This document shows positions 1 through 5,715 of a DNA stretch of 5,938 bases, piece by piece; position 1 is the stretch's first letter; each line of letters starts with the position of its first letter. The notes beneath the pieces were generated by a model. That model saw only the letters and a program-made list of their open reading frames with translations. It was not told the origin of the DNA and searched no databases. Source of the DNA: an uncultured bacterium. Its GTDB lineage: Bacteria; Bacteroidota; Bacteroidia; Chitinophagales; CAIODY01. The position numbers and the translations under genes were made by a program. The stretch spans positions 1 to 5,938 of the forward strand of contig CAIQHW010000011.1 in assembly GCA_903871715.1 (NCBI GenBank). The letters run 5' to 3'.

Positions 1-28
1 CTCGTGAAGCAATTTTCGAGTAGCTTTT

Positions 29-541
29 TTAATTTTCGTACATGTACAATTTCTTTTTCAATTCTTTTCGAGCAAAGAAAATTCTACTTTTTACAGTTCC
101 TAATGGCAAAGCTAATTCTTCAGCAATTTCTTGATATTTAAACCCTTCAAAGTGCATCATAAATGGCACTTTCACTTCATCTTGCAACACTTCAATAGCG
201 TTGGTAATGTCTTTCATTACCATTTTATTTTCGCCATCATTTCGAGCTACAATGGGTGATGAATTGATAACGTATTGATTATCGGAAGTATCTACAATTG
301 TATTTTGTTTCACTTTGCGACGATAATTGTTGATGAAAATATTGCGCATGATAGTAAACATCCATGCTTTTAAATTAGTACCTTCGTTGAACTTATCTTT
401 GTAGCGTAAAGCTTTGAAAACTGTTTCCTGAACCAAGTCTTTCGCCTCTTCCATGTCTTTGGTAAGGTTGTAAGCAAACGGACGAAGTGTGGCAGAAAAG
501 TTTATAATGTCGGTTTGAAAGTGGTCTAATGATGCTTCCAT
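29..541 (-). CDS. ECF-type RNA polymerase sigma factor (sigma-70 family)
   Basis: A 170-aa sigma factor with only regions 2 and 4, the architecture and length of extracytoplasmic-function sigma factors. Region 2 spans about residues 19-77: DLVQET (35-40) is the core-polymerase-binding helix, and LKAWMFTIMRNIFINNYRR (57-75) carries the aromatic and basic residues for promoter melting and -10 recognition. Region 4 spans about 115-165, with the helix-turn-helix YQEIAEELALPLGTVKSRI (136-154) for -35 binding. The start ATG follows an A-rich leader without Shine-Dalgarno, usual in Bacteroidota, and a good promoter lies just upstream. No anti-sigma gene is adjacent. It is divergent from a MerR/B12-type regulator; in other Bacteroidota that pairing often accompanies carotenoid genes, so control by the neighbour is plausible but inferred. 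Bases 1-28 beyond its stop hold nothing I can name. Family call is secure; target genes are unknown. Confidence 0.93.
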   Translation of the reverse strand: MEASLDHFQTDIINFSATLRPFAYNLTKDMEEAKDLVQETVFKALRYKDKFNEGTNLKAWMFTIMRNIFINNYRRKVKQNTIVDTSDNQYVINSSPIVARNDGENKMVMKDITNAIEVLQDEVKVPFMMHFEGFKYQEIAEELALPLGTVKSRIFFARKELKKKLYMYEN

Positions 542-543
542 TT

Positions 544-574
544 TGTTTAATTATTTAGATTGCAAAGTTAAACA
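544..574. repeat. 7-bp inverted repeat, possible operator over the sigma-gene promoter
   Basis: TGTTTAA (544-550) and TTAAACA (568-574) form a perfect 7-bp inverted repeat with a 17-bp spacer. It covers the -7 box and predicted start site of the sigma gene. A shortened relative, TTGTTAAC (624-631), lies just before the MerR start. MerR-family regulators bind spaced dyads, so an operator for the divergent regulator is possible. Seven-bp dyads arise easily by chance in AT-rich DNA, so this is weak. Confidence 0.3.
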
Positions 575-590
575 GAAATATTTTACCAAA
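563..590 (-). promoter_or_regulatory. Bacteroidota-type promoter for the sigma factor gene
   Basis: Read on the minus strand, TTTG (590-587) is followed after 16 bp by TAACTTTG (570-563), an exact match to the Bacteroidota -7 consensus TAnnTTTG. Transcription would begin near 556, giving a leader of about 15 bases before the ATG at 541. The spacing is at the short end of what is reported for this promoter class. Motif and position are seen; activity is inferred. Confidence 0.6.
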
Positions 591-640
591 GCAATTTTTT
601 TTTTGAACTTTTTTAGTTTCTCATTGTTAACGAGGTATAA

Positions 641-1528
641 ATGTCAAAAAGCCAAGTAAAATATTCTATTAGCGACATTGCCAAATTGAGTGGTATCAAG
701 CCCCATACGCTTCGTGTGTGGGAACAACGCTATGGCATTTTAAAGCCTAAACGCAGCGATTCCAAAATTAGATTTTACACTGATGAGGAAGTGAAATTGA
801 TGATGAATGTTTCGTTATTAAATCGTAACGGAATTAAAATTTCGAAAATTGCAGAGCTTTGTAAAGATGAGATACAGAGCCGTGTTTGCGAAATGGAAAA
901 TGTTTGCTGCACTTATCAAATGACTATGGACCAACTCATCAAATGTATGGTTACATTTGATGAATTGTTGTTTGAAAAAATTTTAAACGCAGCCATTATT
1001 CAGCATGGGTTTAAAACAGTGATGTTGGATATTGTGTATCCATTTTTAGAAAAAATTGGCATCCTTTGGATGACAGGCAGCGTAACGCCAGCGCAGGAAC
1101 ATTTTATTAGCAATTTAATTCGCCAAAAAATAATTGTTGCCATTGATGGGCAAGTTGTAAACATTACTTCACAATCGAAAAAAGTGATGCTGTTTTTACC
1201 ACAGCATGAAATGCATGAACTATCACTTTTATTTTTTGCTTACCTTTTAAAAACGCAGCATCATCAAATCATTTACTTGGGTGCAAATTTGCCATACAAA
1301 GATATTCAGCCTGTAGTAGACGCCTATGAACCAGATTATTTATTTACCGTTTTAACTGGCTCGGTTCATATCAAACAAACTGCTGAAGTGCTTACTGGAA
1401 TTGCAAAAAATAACAATCCTATTAAATTAATGGTAGCAGGTTGTCAAGCTTTTCAAATGTCTAAAACGAAATTAAACAACGTACATTGTTTTTCTTCTTT
1501 GAAAGAAGTGTTGAAGTTTAATCCCTAA
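641..1528 (+). CDS. MerR-family regulator with cobalamin-binding domain (CarH/LitR-like)
   Basis: A 295-aa transcription factor. The N-terminal MerR winged helix (about 8-76) contains IKPHTLRVWEQRYGILKPKR (19-38), typical of the CarH/LitR branch. Residues about 95-170 match the helical cap of B12 sensors, with W143 and E153-H154 at the same 10-residue spacing as W131 and E141-H142 of Thermus thermophilus CarH. The Rossmann-like B12 domain (about 180-290) has E190-x-H192-x-x-S195, keeping the His that ligates cobalt but replacing the usual Gly by Ser, then LGANLP (213-218). The residue after W143 is Met, where Thermus CarH has His132, the second ligand formed after light exposure. GAGG (632-635) five bases before the ATG is a usable Shine-Dalgarno. 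No clear Bacteroidota promoter precedes it. Relatives repress carotenoid genes in the dark; that role is inferred here, and B12 binding is not certain. Confidence 0.9.
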   Translation: MSKSQVKYSISDIAKLSGIKPHTLRVWEQRYGILKPKRSDSKIRFYTDEEVKLMMNVSLLNRNGIKISKIAELCKDEIQSRVCEMENVCCTYQMTMDQLIKCMVTFDELLFEKILNAAIIQHGFKTVMLDIVYPFLEKIGILWMTGSVTPAQEHFISNLIRQKIIVAIDGQVVNITSQSKKVMLFLPQHEMHELSLLFFAYLLKTQHHQIIYLGANLPYKDIQPVVDAYEPDYLFTVLTGSVHIKQTAEVLTGIAKNNNPIKLMVAGCQAFQMSKTKLNNVHCFSSLKEVLKFNP

Positions 1529-1548
1529 GAATTATCAACGGTATTTGT

Positions 1549-2085
1549 CTATTTCTTCACCAAATTCCAACTCCATTTTTTGTTTTCCAAGTCAAAATTT
1601 GTTTTGTTTGAAAACAACAATGGCACACCCCAAATAATTGCCGCAGGAATAAAAATTAAAGTGCCTACGCCGCCAACACAGCTTTGGGCTTGGCTTTTAT
1701 TGCCAGATGCATAACTATAAATAAGCAACGAAGAAAAAACTGTTGCTGGTGCTGTAAGAGCTAAGCCTTTTAAATGCTCCGTTTTATAGCTTGCATTTTG
1801 TTTTTTGAAAGCGATAGAACTAATTTGATTGTAAGAAATTTTTTGACTGTCAATCATCAAAAATGTATCAGCAATTTGTTGCACAATCCCATTCATAAAT
1901 CCATAGTCTGGTGCTTTTAATTTCACTTTTGCTTTTTGATTTTCTTTTAAAAAATAAGATTGTCGAATAATTTCATTATGCTCGTTTTTAGTAAGCTGAA
2001 ACACTTCCAATGCTTGCTGTGCTTTAGTTTGCAAAGCAATTGAACAACAGTTAAAAAATAAAAAAGCGATAAAAAACACTTTCAT
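1549..2085 (-). CDS. Exported or membrane protein of unknown function
   Basis: A 178-aa protein that I do not recognise by name. The frame stays open up to 2175, but I place the start at the ATG ending at 2085 because it begins a clear signal peptide, MKVFFIAFLFFNCCSIALQT, with a likely cleavage after KA at about residue 22, and because a candidate promoter would start transcription near 2146, inside the longer version. Residues about 43-95 look like a small all-beta domain: a KVKLKAPDYGFMNGIVQQI strand-turn pattern, then DTFLMI and ISYNQISSI, resembling the small Sm/SH3-like barrels of many secreted Bacteroidota proteins. Two hydrophobic stretches follow (about 106-127 and 138-158), so the C-terminus is probably membrane-embedded. 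It is convergent with the MerR gene across 20 bp and divergent from the next gene. No catalytic motif is visible. Confidence 0.7.
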   Translation of the reverse strand: MKVFFIAFLFFNCCSIALQTKAQQALEVFQLTKNEHNEIIRQSYFLKENQKAKVKLKAPDYGFMNGIVQQIADTFLMIDSQKISYNQISSIAFKKQNASYKTEHLKGLALTAPATVFSSLLIYSYASGNKSQAQSCVGGVGTLIFIPAAIIWGVPLLFSNKTNFDLENKKWSWNLVKK

Positions 2086-2144
2086 TTTGTAAATAAGATT
2101 TTCAATTTTTAAAAAAGTGTAGCATAAAAGTTTAAAACTTTCCG

Positions 2145-2172
2145 TTTGTCTGCAAAATAATGATGAAATTTG
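2145..2172 (+). promoter_or_regulatory. Candidate promoter for the secreted two-domain protein gene
   Basis: TTTG (2145-2148) is followed after 16 bp by GAAATTTG (2165-2172), one base from TAnnTTTG. Transcription would start near 2179, leaving a leader of only about a dozen bases before the ATG at 2191; this supports the start at 2191 over the in-frame TTG at 2170. It overlaps the opposing promoter by 20 bp. Confidence 0.4.
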
Positions 2173-2180
2173 CATTCAAA
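2153..2180 (-). promoter_or_regulatory. Candidate promoter for the 178-aa exported protein gene
   Basis: On the minus strand, TTTG (2180-2177) is followed after 16 bp by TTATTTTG (2160-2153), one base from the consensus TAnnTTTG. Spacing equals that of the sigma-gene promoter. Transcription would start near 2146, about 60 bases before the ATG at 2085. It overlaps the opposing promoter. Chance matches are common at this base composition. Confidence 0.4.
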
Positions 2181-2190
2181 AATTTTAATC

Positions 2191-2964
2191 ATGAAAAAAA
2201 TATTTTTCCTTTCTTTACTTATTTTAGGTGCGCAAATACTCATGGCACAAGTGGTAATGATGCAAGGCAATATCAAACTGACTATGCAAAAAGAGAGTTA
2301 CGAATTTCCAGATGCAAAGTTAGAATTGTTATCGCCAAGCAATTTCAATTTAGAAAAATCCGATACTGTTTTGTTTAAATTTTCAACCGAAAATTTTTCA
2401 TTGGGAAATCTTACACCTGATTATTCAAGTAAGCATTGCGCTAATTCAGCTAAAGGGCAACACATTCATTTCATTTTAGACAATAAACCCTACGAAGCAC
2501 TCTACAAGCCACAAACAAAGACTTTTTTAAATAATGGCAATCATATTTTGCTAGCATTCTTATCGCGTTCTTATCATGAAAGTATCAAATCAAAATCGTC
2601 TTTTGTAATAAAACAGTTTAGTGTGGGTGACCATCAATTGCCGACTTATGATTTAACAAAACCGATGTTGTTTTTTAGCCGACCAAAAGGAATTTATGTG
2701 GGCGCCGATACTGCAAAAGTATTACTCGACTTTTATTTAGTAAACACCATTTTGTCGCCAAAAGGAAATAAAGTAAAAGCCACGATTAATGGAAAAACAT
2801 TTATGCTAACCGACTGGAAACCTTATCTTATAGAAGGTTTGCCAATGGGTGAAAATATTATCAAGTTAGAATTGGTAGATAAAAAAGGCACATTAATAGC
2901 CGGTCCATACAACACTACCGAGCGAAAAATAACTTTAGCTGCCAGCGAACCTTTGAAGAAATAA
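2191..2964 (+). CDS. Secreted protein of unknown function with two similar beta-sandwich-like halves
   Basis: A 257-aa protein. The ATG at 2191 starts a textbook signal peptide, MKKIFFLSLLILGAQILMAQ, probably cut near residue 19, so the mature protein is periplasmic or outside the cell. I do not recognise a named family. By eye there are two related halves, about 41-146 and 157-252. Each begins with a hydrophobic strand and a TVLFKF / KVLLDF strand (59-64, 176-181), continues with a GQHIHFILDNKP / NKVKATINGK strand (89-100, 193-202), and ends with a NGNHILLAFL / GENIIKLELV strand (115-124, 220-229). This is the look of tandem Ig-like or DUF4399-like beta domains. The first half has several histidines (H91, H93, H118, H129) that could bind metal, though this is speculation. 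The amidotransferase gene starts 20 bp downstream on the same strand, so the two may be co-transcribed although their functions do not obviously connect. Confidence 0.75.
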   Translation: MKKIFFLSLLILGAQILMAQVVMMQGNIKLTMQKESYEFPDAKLELLSPSNFNLEKSDTVLFKFSTENFSLGNLTPDYSSKHCANSAKGQHIHFILDNKPYEALYKPQTKTFLNNGNHILLAFLSRSYHESIKSKSSFVIKQFSVGDHQLPTYDLTKPMLFFSRPKGIYVGADTAKVLLDFYLVNTILSPKGNKVKATINGKTFMLTDWKPYLIEGLPMGENIIKLELVDKKGTLIAGPYNTTERKITLAASEPLKK

Positions 2965-2984
2965 TTGCTCCATTTTTTCTTTGC

Positions 2985-3557
2985 ATGATTTTATTTCTCG
3001 ACAATTTCGATTCGTTTACTTTTATGCAAGTTGATTATTTTCATCAACTTGGTTTAGATGTATTCGTAAAAAAAAATAACGAAATCAGTTGTGATGAAAT
3101 CAGCACCATGCAGCCACAGGCAATAGTTTTAGGACCTGGGCCAAACAGACCAAAAGATAGCGGCGTAATGTTAGAAGTAGTTGAGCAATTTCACCAAACT
3201 ACTCCTTTATTGGGGATTTGTTTAGGGCATCAAGCCATTGGCGAATTTTTTGGAGTCCCTTTATTAAAATCTGAAAAGCCGCTTCATGGAAAGACTTCGG
3301 CTATTTTTCACCAGCAGCATTTTATGTTTCAAAATATTTCATCGCCGTTTGATGCCATGCGCTATCATTCACTCATTTTAAAAAATGTAGAACAAACAGC
3401 ACTACAAATAATTTGCAAAACGGTTGATGAGGAAGTCATGGGCATTGCTCATCCCGCCTTGCCAATTGTGGGTTTGCAGTTTCATCCCGAATCTATTTTA
3501 ACAAAACAAGGTTTGCAGATTTTAAAAAACTGGAAAGAAAAAATGAATCTGAATTAA
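2985..3557 (+). CDS. pabA: Anthranilate/aminodeoxychorismate synthase component II (glutamine amidotransferase)
   Basis: A 190-aa class I glutamine amidotransferase, full length for stand-alone PabA/TrpG. It hydrolyses glutamine and channels ammonia to a chorismate-using partner, giving aminodeoxychorismate (folate) or anthranilate (tryptophan). Seen: the N-terminal ILFLDNFDSFTFMQVDYF (2-19), the oxyanion-loop GPGPNRPKDSG (50-60), the nucleophile elbow GICLGHQAIG with C79, HGKTSAIFH (101-109), RYHSLIL (126-132), and the triad ending FHPESILT with H167 and E169. All catalytic residues are present. The first half of the GPG loop reads LGPGPNRP rather than the usual SPGPGTP. No trpE/pabB, trpD or pabC is adjacent, so the choice between PabA and TrpG is open; in many bacteria one subunit serves both. 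It is convergent with the peptidase gene, with only 11 bp between stops. Confidence 0.9.
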   Translation: MILFLDNFDSFTFMQVDYFHQLGLDVFVKKNNEISCDEISTMQPQAIVLGPGPNRPKDSGVMLEVVEQFHQTTPLLGICLGHQAIGEFFGVPLLKSEKPLHGKTSAIFHQQHFMFQNISSPFDAMRYHSLILKNVEQTALQIICKTVDEEVMGIAHPALPIVGLQFHPESILTKQGLQILKNWKEKMNLN

Positions 3558-3568
3558 GCCACAGCAAC

Positions 3569-5215
3569 TTATTTTTTCGCTGTCAAAATCGAATTGTATT
3601 CGGTTGCATTTTGTAAAATTTCGGTGGCTTTTAAAATATCAGGATCGTTGTTGAAATCTGCTTCAATCCTACCTTTTTGAAAATAATATCGGCTCACAAT
3701 TTCATTTTCCAACAACTCCGTAATTTCTTTTTTGTTCAAATAAATATCCTGCGATTTATCTCGTTGCAATTTGTTTTGCAAAGCGGTAAACTCATTTTTA
3801 AAATCGTCGAAATATTTTTCCTTTTCGGCTTCGCTTTTCAAATCATTCATTGCAGATTCGCTTTCAGATTTGTGTTCAAATTTTTTCGATGCAGCAAATT
3901 TTACGAACTCATCAAACTCAGCATCAGTTAGCCGAAATGCTTTAGCAGCTGCGATTGTAGCATGATTGATTTTATATTGTGTAGCATAATCAAACAAAAT
4001 GTTTTTAAACAAAAGTTCTTGCCCCAATCTGCTTAAATCAACTTCATTCATTTTCACGTCAGGCTCAATGCCGCCGCCATCATACACTTTGCGACCATTC
4101 TTTGTTTTAAATTCATGCTTCAAAGAATCAGGCACTTTACCTACACTGCCATCCGCATTTCGATGCGTATAATCCAAAGCCTGAATGCATCTGCCGCTGG
4201 GGATATAATATTTTGCAGTCGTAATTTTCAACCGATTCCCATAAGGCAACGGTCGTGTAGTTTGCACCAAACCCTTGCCATATGTGCGTTGCCCAATGAT
4301 AACCGCTCTGTCATAATCTTGCATTACCCCAGTTACAATTTCCGAAGCACTTGCCGAATTATGATTCGTTAAAATTGCCAAAGGAATATTTGTATCAAAT
4401 GGATAATTGAGCGCATTGTATTTTTTATCCCAGTCGCTTACCTTGCCCCTGGTGCTTACCACATCTGCCCCTCGAGTAATAAACAGATTCGCAATATCAA
4501 TCGCTTCGTTCAATAATCCACCAGGATTGCTGCGCAAATCCAACACCAAACTTTTTAAATTTGGATTGTTTTTTTTCAATGCTTGCAATGCTTCCGATAG
4601 CTCACGAGCACTGTTATCAGTGAATTGCAGAAATTTAATGTAGCCCGTTTGTTCATTTATCATGCCCACATACGACACACTTTTTATTGTTACTTCTTCT
4701 CGGTTCACTGTTTTCACTATTTCATCATTCACTCCTTGTCGTTTCACAGCAATCTTAAAAGCTGTGCCGGGCGTGCCTTTCAACAAATGGCTTACCTCAT
4801 CTACTGTTTTATTTTTACAACTAATTCCATCCACACTCATTATTGCGTCACCAGCTTGCAAGCCTGCACGTTGGGCTGGAAAGCCTTCGTAAGGTTCTGA
4901 AATCAAAATATAATCGCCCTCTTCTCTCACCTGTGCACCAATGCCGCCATATTTGCCTGTGGTTTGAAATTTATAATTATCCAAATCTTCTTCCGTAATC
5001 AAATTGGTGTAAGGGTCTAACGACTCCAGCATGGCATCAATGCCCGTTCCTACAAATCTATCGGGGTCAATCGCATCCACATAATTGCTGTTAATTTCTT
5101 TATACAGCGAACTGAAAACATCAATTTGCTTATTGATTTCAAAATACGAATCAGCGGCTGCAAGGCATACCACACAAGCACTTGCGATGATGATAATTTT
5201 TTTATTCCACTTCAT
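3569..5215 (-). CDS. S41-family C-terminal processing peptidase (CtpA/Prc-like, PDZ domain)
   Basis: A 548-aa serine peptidase that cleaves proteins near their C-termini in the periplasm. Order of parts: signal peptide or N-terminal anchor (about 5-22, KIIIIASACVVCLAA); helical region (30-82) with the conserved SLDPYT; PDZ domain (about 84-170) with the YGGIGAQV binding loop and GLQAGDAIMSVDG; S41 core (about 175-390) with LVLDLRSNPGGLL (223-235), the catalytic Ser S289 in SASASEI (287-293), the general-base Lys K314 in TYGKG, and Q318. The Ser-Lys distance of 25 and Lys-Gln distance of 4 equal those of E. coli Prc (S430, K455, Q459), so it should be active. GGGIEPDV (380-387) closes the core. 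A long charged helical extension (about 395-548) follows. The ATG follows an A-rich leader without Shine-Dalgarno, 47 bp after the GxxExxY stop. Its last 75 residues are homologous to the partial peptidase at the right edge. Confidence 0.95.
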   Translation of the reverse strand: MKWNKKIIIIASACVVCLAAADSYFEINKQIDVFSSLYKEINSNYVDAIDPDRFVGTGIDAMLESLDPYTNLITEEDLDNYKFQTTGKYGGIGAQVREEGDYILISEPYEGFPAQRAGLQAGDAIMSVDGISCKNKTVDEVSHLLKGTPGTAFKIAVKRQGVNDEIVKTVNREEVTIKSVSYVGMINEQTGYIKFLQFTDNSARELSEALQALKKNNPNLKSLVLDLRSNPGGLLNEAIDIANLFITRGADVVSTRGKVSDWDKKYNALNYPFDTNIPLAILTNHNSASASEIVTGVMQDYDRAVIIGQRTYGKGLVQTTRPLPYGNRLKITTAKYYIPSGRCIQALDYTHRNADGSVGKVPDSLKHEFKTKNGRKVYDGGGIEPDVKMNEVDLSRLGQELLFKNILFDYATQYKINHATIAAAKAFRLTDAEFDEFVKFAASKKFEHKSESESAMNDLKSEAEKEKYFDDFKNEFTALQNKLQRDKSQDIYLNKKEITELLENEIVSRYYFQKGRIEADFNNDPDILKATEILQNATEYNSILTAKK

Positions 5216-5228
5216 TTTTATTCTTTTA

Positions 5229-5266
5229 AACCACTAAGACACTAAGCACACAAAAGGTTCACTTAG
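5229..5266. repeat. Left arm of inverted repeat (CACTAAG units)
   Basis: Two adjacent 8-bp-spaced units, CACTAAG at 5232-5238 and 5240-5246, are followed by ACACAAA (5248-5254) and a third variant unit CACTTAG (5260-5266), which contains the stop codon of the GxxExxY gene (5263-5265). Bases 5229-5254 match the reverse complement of 5690-5715 at 23 of 26 positions without gaps. The arm fills most of the gap before the S41 start codon. Confidence 0.85.
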
Positions 5267-5676
5267 TTTTCTTTTGGCAATTTTGAAAATTCTTCTGTTA
5301 CTAATGAAACCAAATTGCTAGTGATATTTTCGCAATGAAAATTTATCAAAAGTCCTTTTGGTTTATTCGTTAATTTTAAATAAGAAACCAACTGCGCTTT
5401 GAAAAGCGGAATCATTGTTTCCACTGCTTTCAATTCTACAATCACCACATTTTCAACCAACAAGTCGAGCTTTAATGAGCCTTTTAAGGTTTTACCTTTA
5501 TAAATTACTGGCACATATAATTGCGATTGAACATCCAAATTTGCTTTCTTCATTTCTTCTATCAAACATTCTTCATACACCGATTCTAATAATCCTGGAC
5601 CAATATGTTTATGCACTTCGATGGCACAACCAACAATTTTATAAGCGATGTTATTTACAAAATTCTGCGTCATCAT
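5263..5676 (-). CDS. GxxExxY protein (PDDEXK-like nuclease fold)
   Basis: A 137-aa protein of the GxxExxY family, full length. The name-giving signature is seen as G28-LL-E31-SV-Y34 within IGPGLLESVYEECL (25-38). Residues matching a restriction-nuclease-like core follow: D71 in LKLDLLVE (68-75), E81-x-K83 in VIVELKAV (78-85), and the QLVSYLKLT motif with Q95 and Y99, then GLLINF (108-113). The arrangement Glu, Asp, Glu-x-Lys, Gln-x3-Tyr is that of PDDEXK enzymes, but no substrate is established for the family as far as I know. Two ATG codons in tandem (5676 and 5673) can start it; the choice changes one residue. No Shine-Dalgarno and no promoter motif is visible, so it may depend on read-through from the upstream peptidase. 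The whole gene is enclosed by inverted repeats, and its own stop lies in one of the repeat units, suggesting gene and repeats move or persist as one unit. Confidence 0.9.
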   Translation of the reverse strand: MMTQNFVNNIAYKIVGCAIEVHKHIGPGLLESVYEECLIEEMKKANLDVQSQLYVPVIYKGKTLKGSLKLDLLVENVVIVELKAVETMIPLFKAQLVSYLKLTNKPKGLLINFHCENITSNLVSLVTEEFSKLPKEN

Positions 5677-5678
5677 TA

Positions 5679-5715
5679 CTTAGTGTTTCTTTGTGTTCTA
5701 AGTGCCTTAGTGGTT
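5679..5715. repeat. Right arm of inverted repeat (CACTAAG units)
   Basis: Read on the minus strand from 5715: AACCACTAAG, then G, CACTTAG (5704-5698), AACACAAAG, and an inner CACTAAG (5685-5679). The outer 26 bp (5690-5715) pair with 5229-5254, with three mismatches. The outer edge overlaps the TAA stop (5714-5716) of the upstream peptidase fragment, and the inner edge ends two bases before the start codon of the GxxExxY gene. Confidence 0.85.

Larger units (their letters stand above)
5229..5715 (-). mobile_element. Putative GxxExxY gene cassette bounded by inverted repeats
   Basis: A 487-bp unit made of the GxxExxY gene and its two inverted arms, with almost no other DNA. It sits between two homologous peptidase genes that would be within about 15-20 bp of each other without it, the expected look of an insertion into an operon. 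A TA dinucleotide lies next to each outer edge, offset by one base, but no convincing target-site duplication is seen, and there is no transposase. Mobilisation, if any, would need help from elsewhere. From memory, GxxExxY genes in other genomes are also found with short repeats of this general style. The structure is seen; mobility is inferred. Confidence 0.5.

Noticed and set aside
1..28. CTCG...CGAG dyad or start of a further gene after the sigma factor stop
   Set aside because: Four-base arms only, no ATG on the minus strand here, and too little sequence to judge.
2086..2175. N-terminal extension of the 178-aa exported protein back to the ATG at 2175
   Set aside because: It would bury the clear signal peptide 30 residues inside and place the start upstream of the predicted transcription start.
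2170..2190. TTG start seven codons upstream of the secreted two-domain protein
   Set aside because: The ATG at 2191 begins a standard MKK-type signal peptide; the TTG lies in the candidate -7 element.
2160..2378. 72-aa plus-strand frame overlapping the secreted-protein start
   Set aside because: It is in a different frame from the signal-peptide protein and has no domain or supporting signal.
2952..2983. Separate promoter for the amidotransferase (TTTG and TTTCTTTG)
   Set aside because: The spacing is 20 bp and the predicted start would fall inside the coding sequence; read-through from the upstream gene is simpler.
3561..3583. ACAGC...GCTGT stem between the converging pabA and S41 genes as a terminator
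   Set aside because: Only five base pairs with a 13-base loop; too weak, and it lies partly inside the S41 coding end.
3677..4900. Several plus-strand open frames opposite the S41 peptidase gene
   Set aside because: They are antisense shadows of a strongly supported gene, with low-complexity Phe/Ser-rich translations and no recognisable domain.
5229..5266. CRISPR array reading of the CACTAAG repeats
   Set aside because: Units are 7-8 bp with almost no spacers and occur as inverted arms; nothing like a repeat-spacer array or cas gene.
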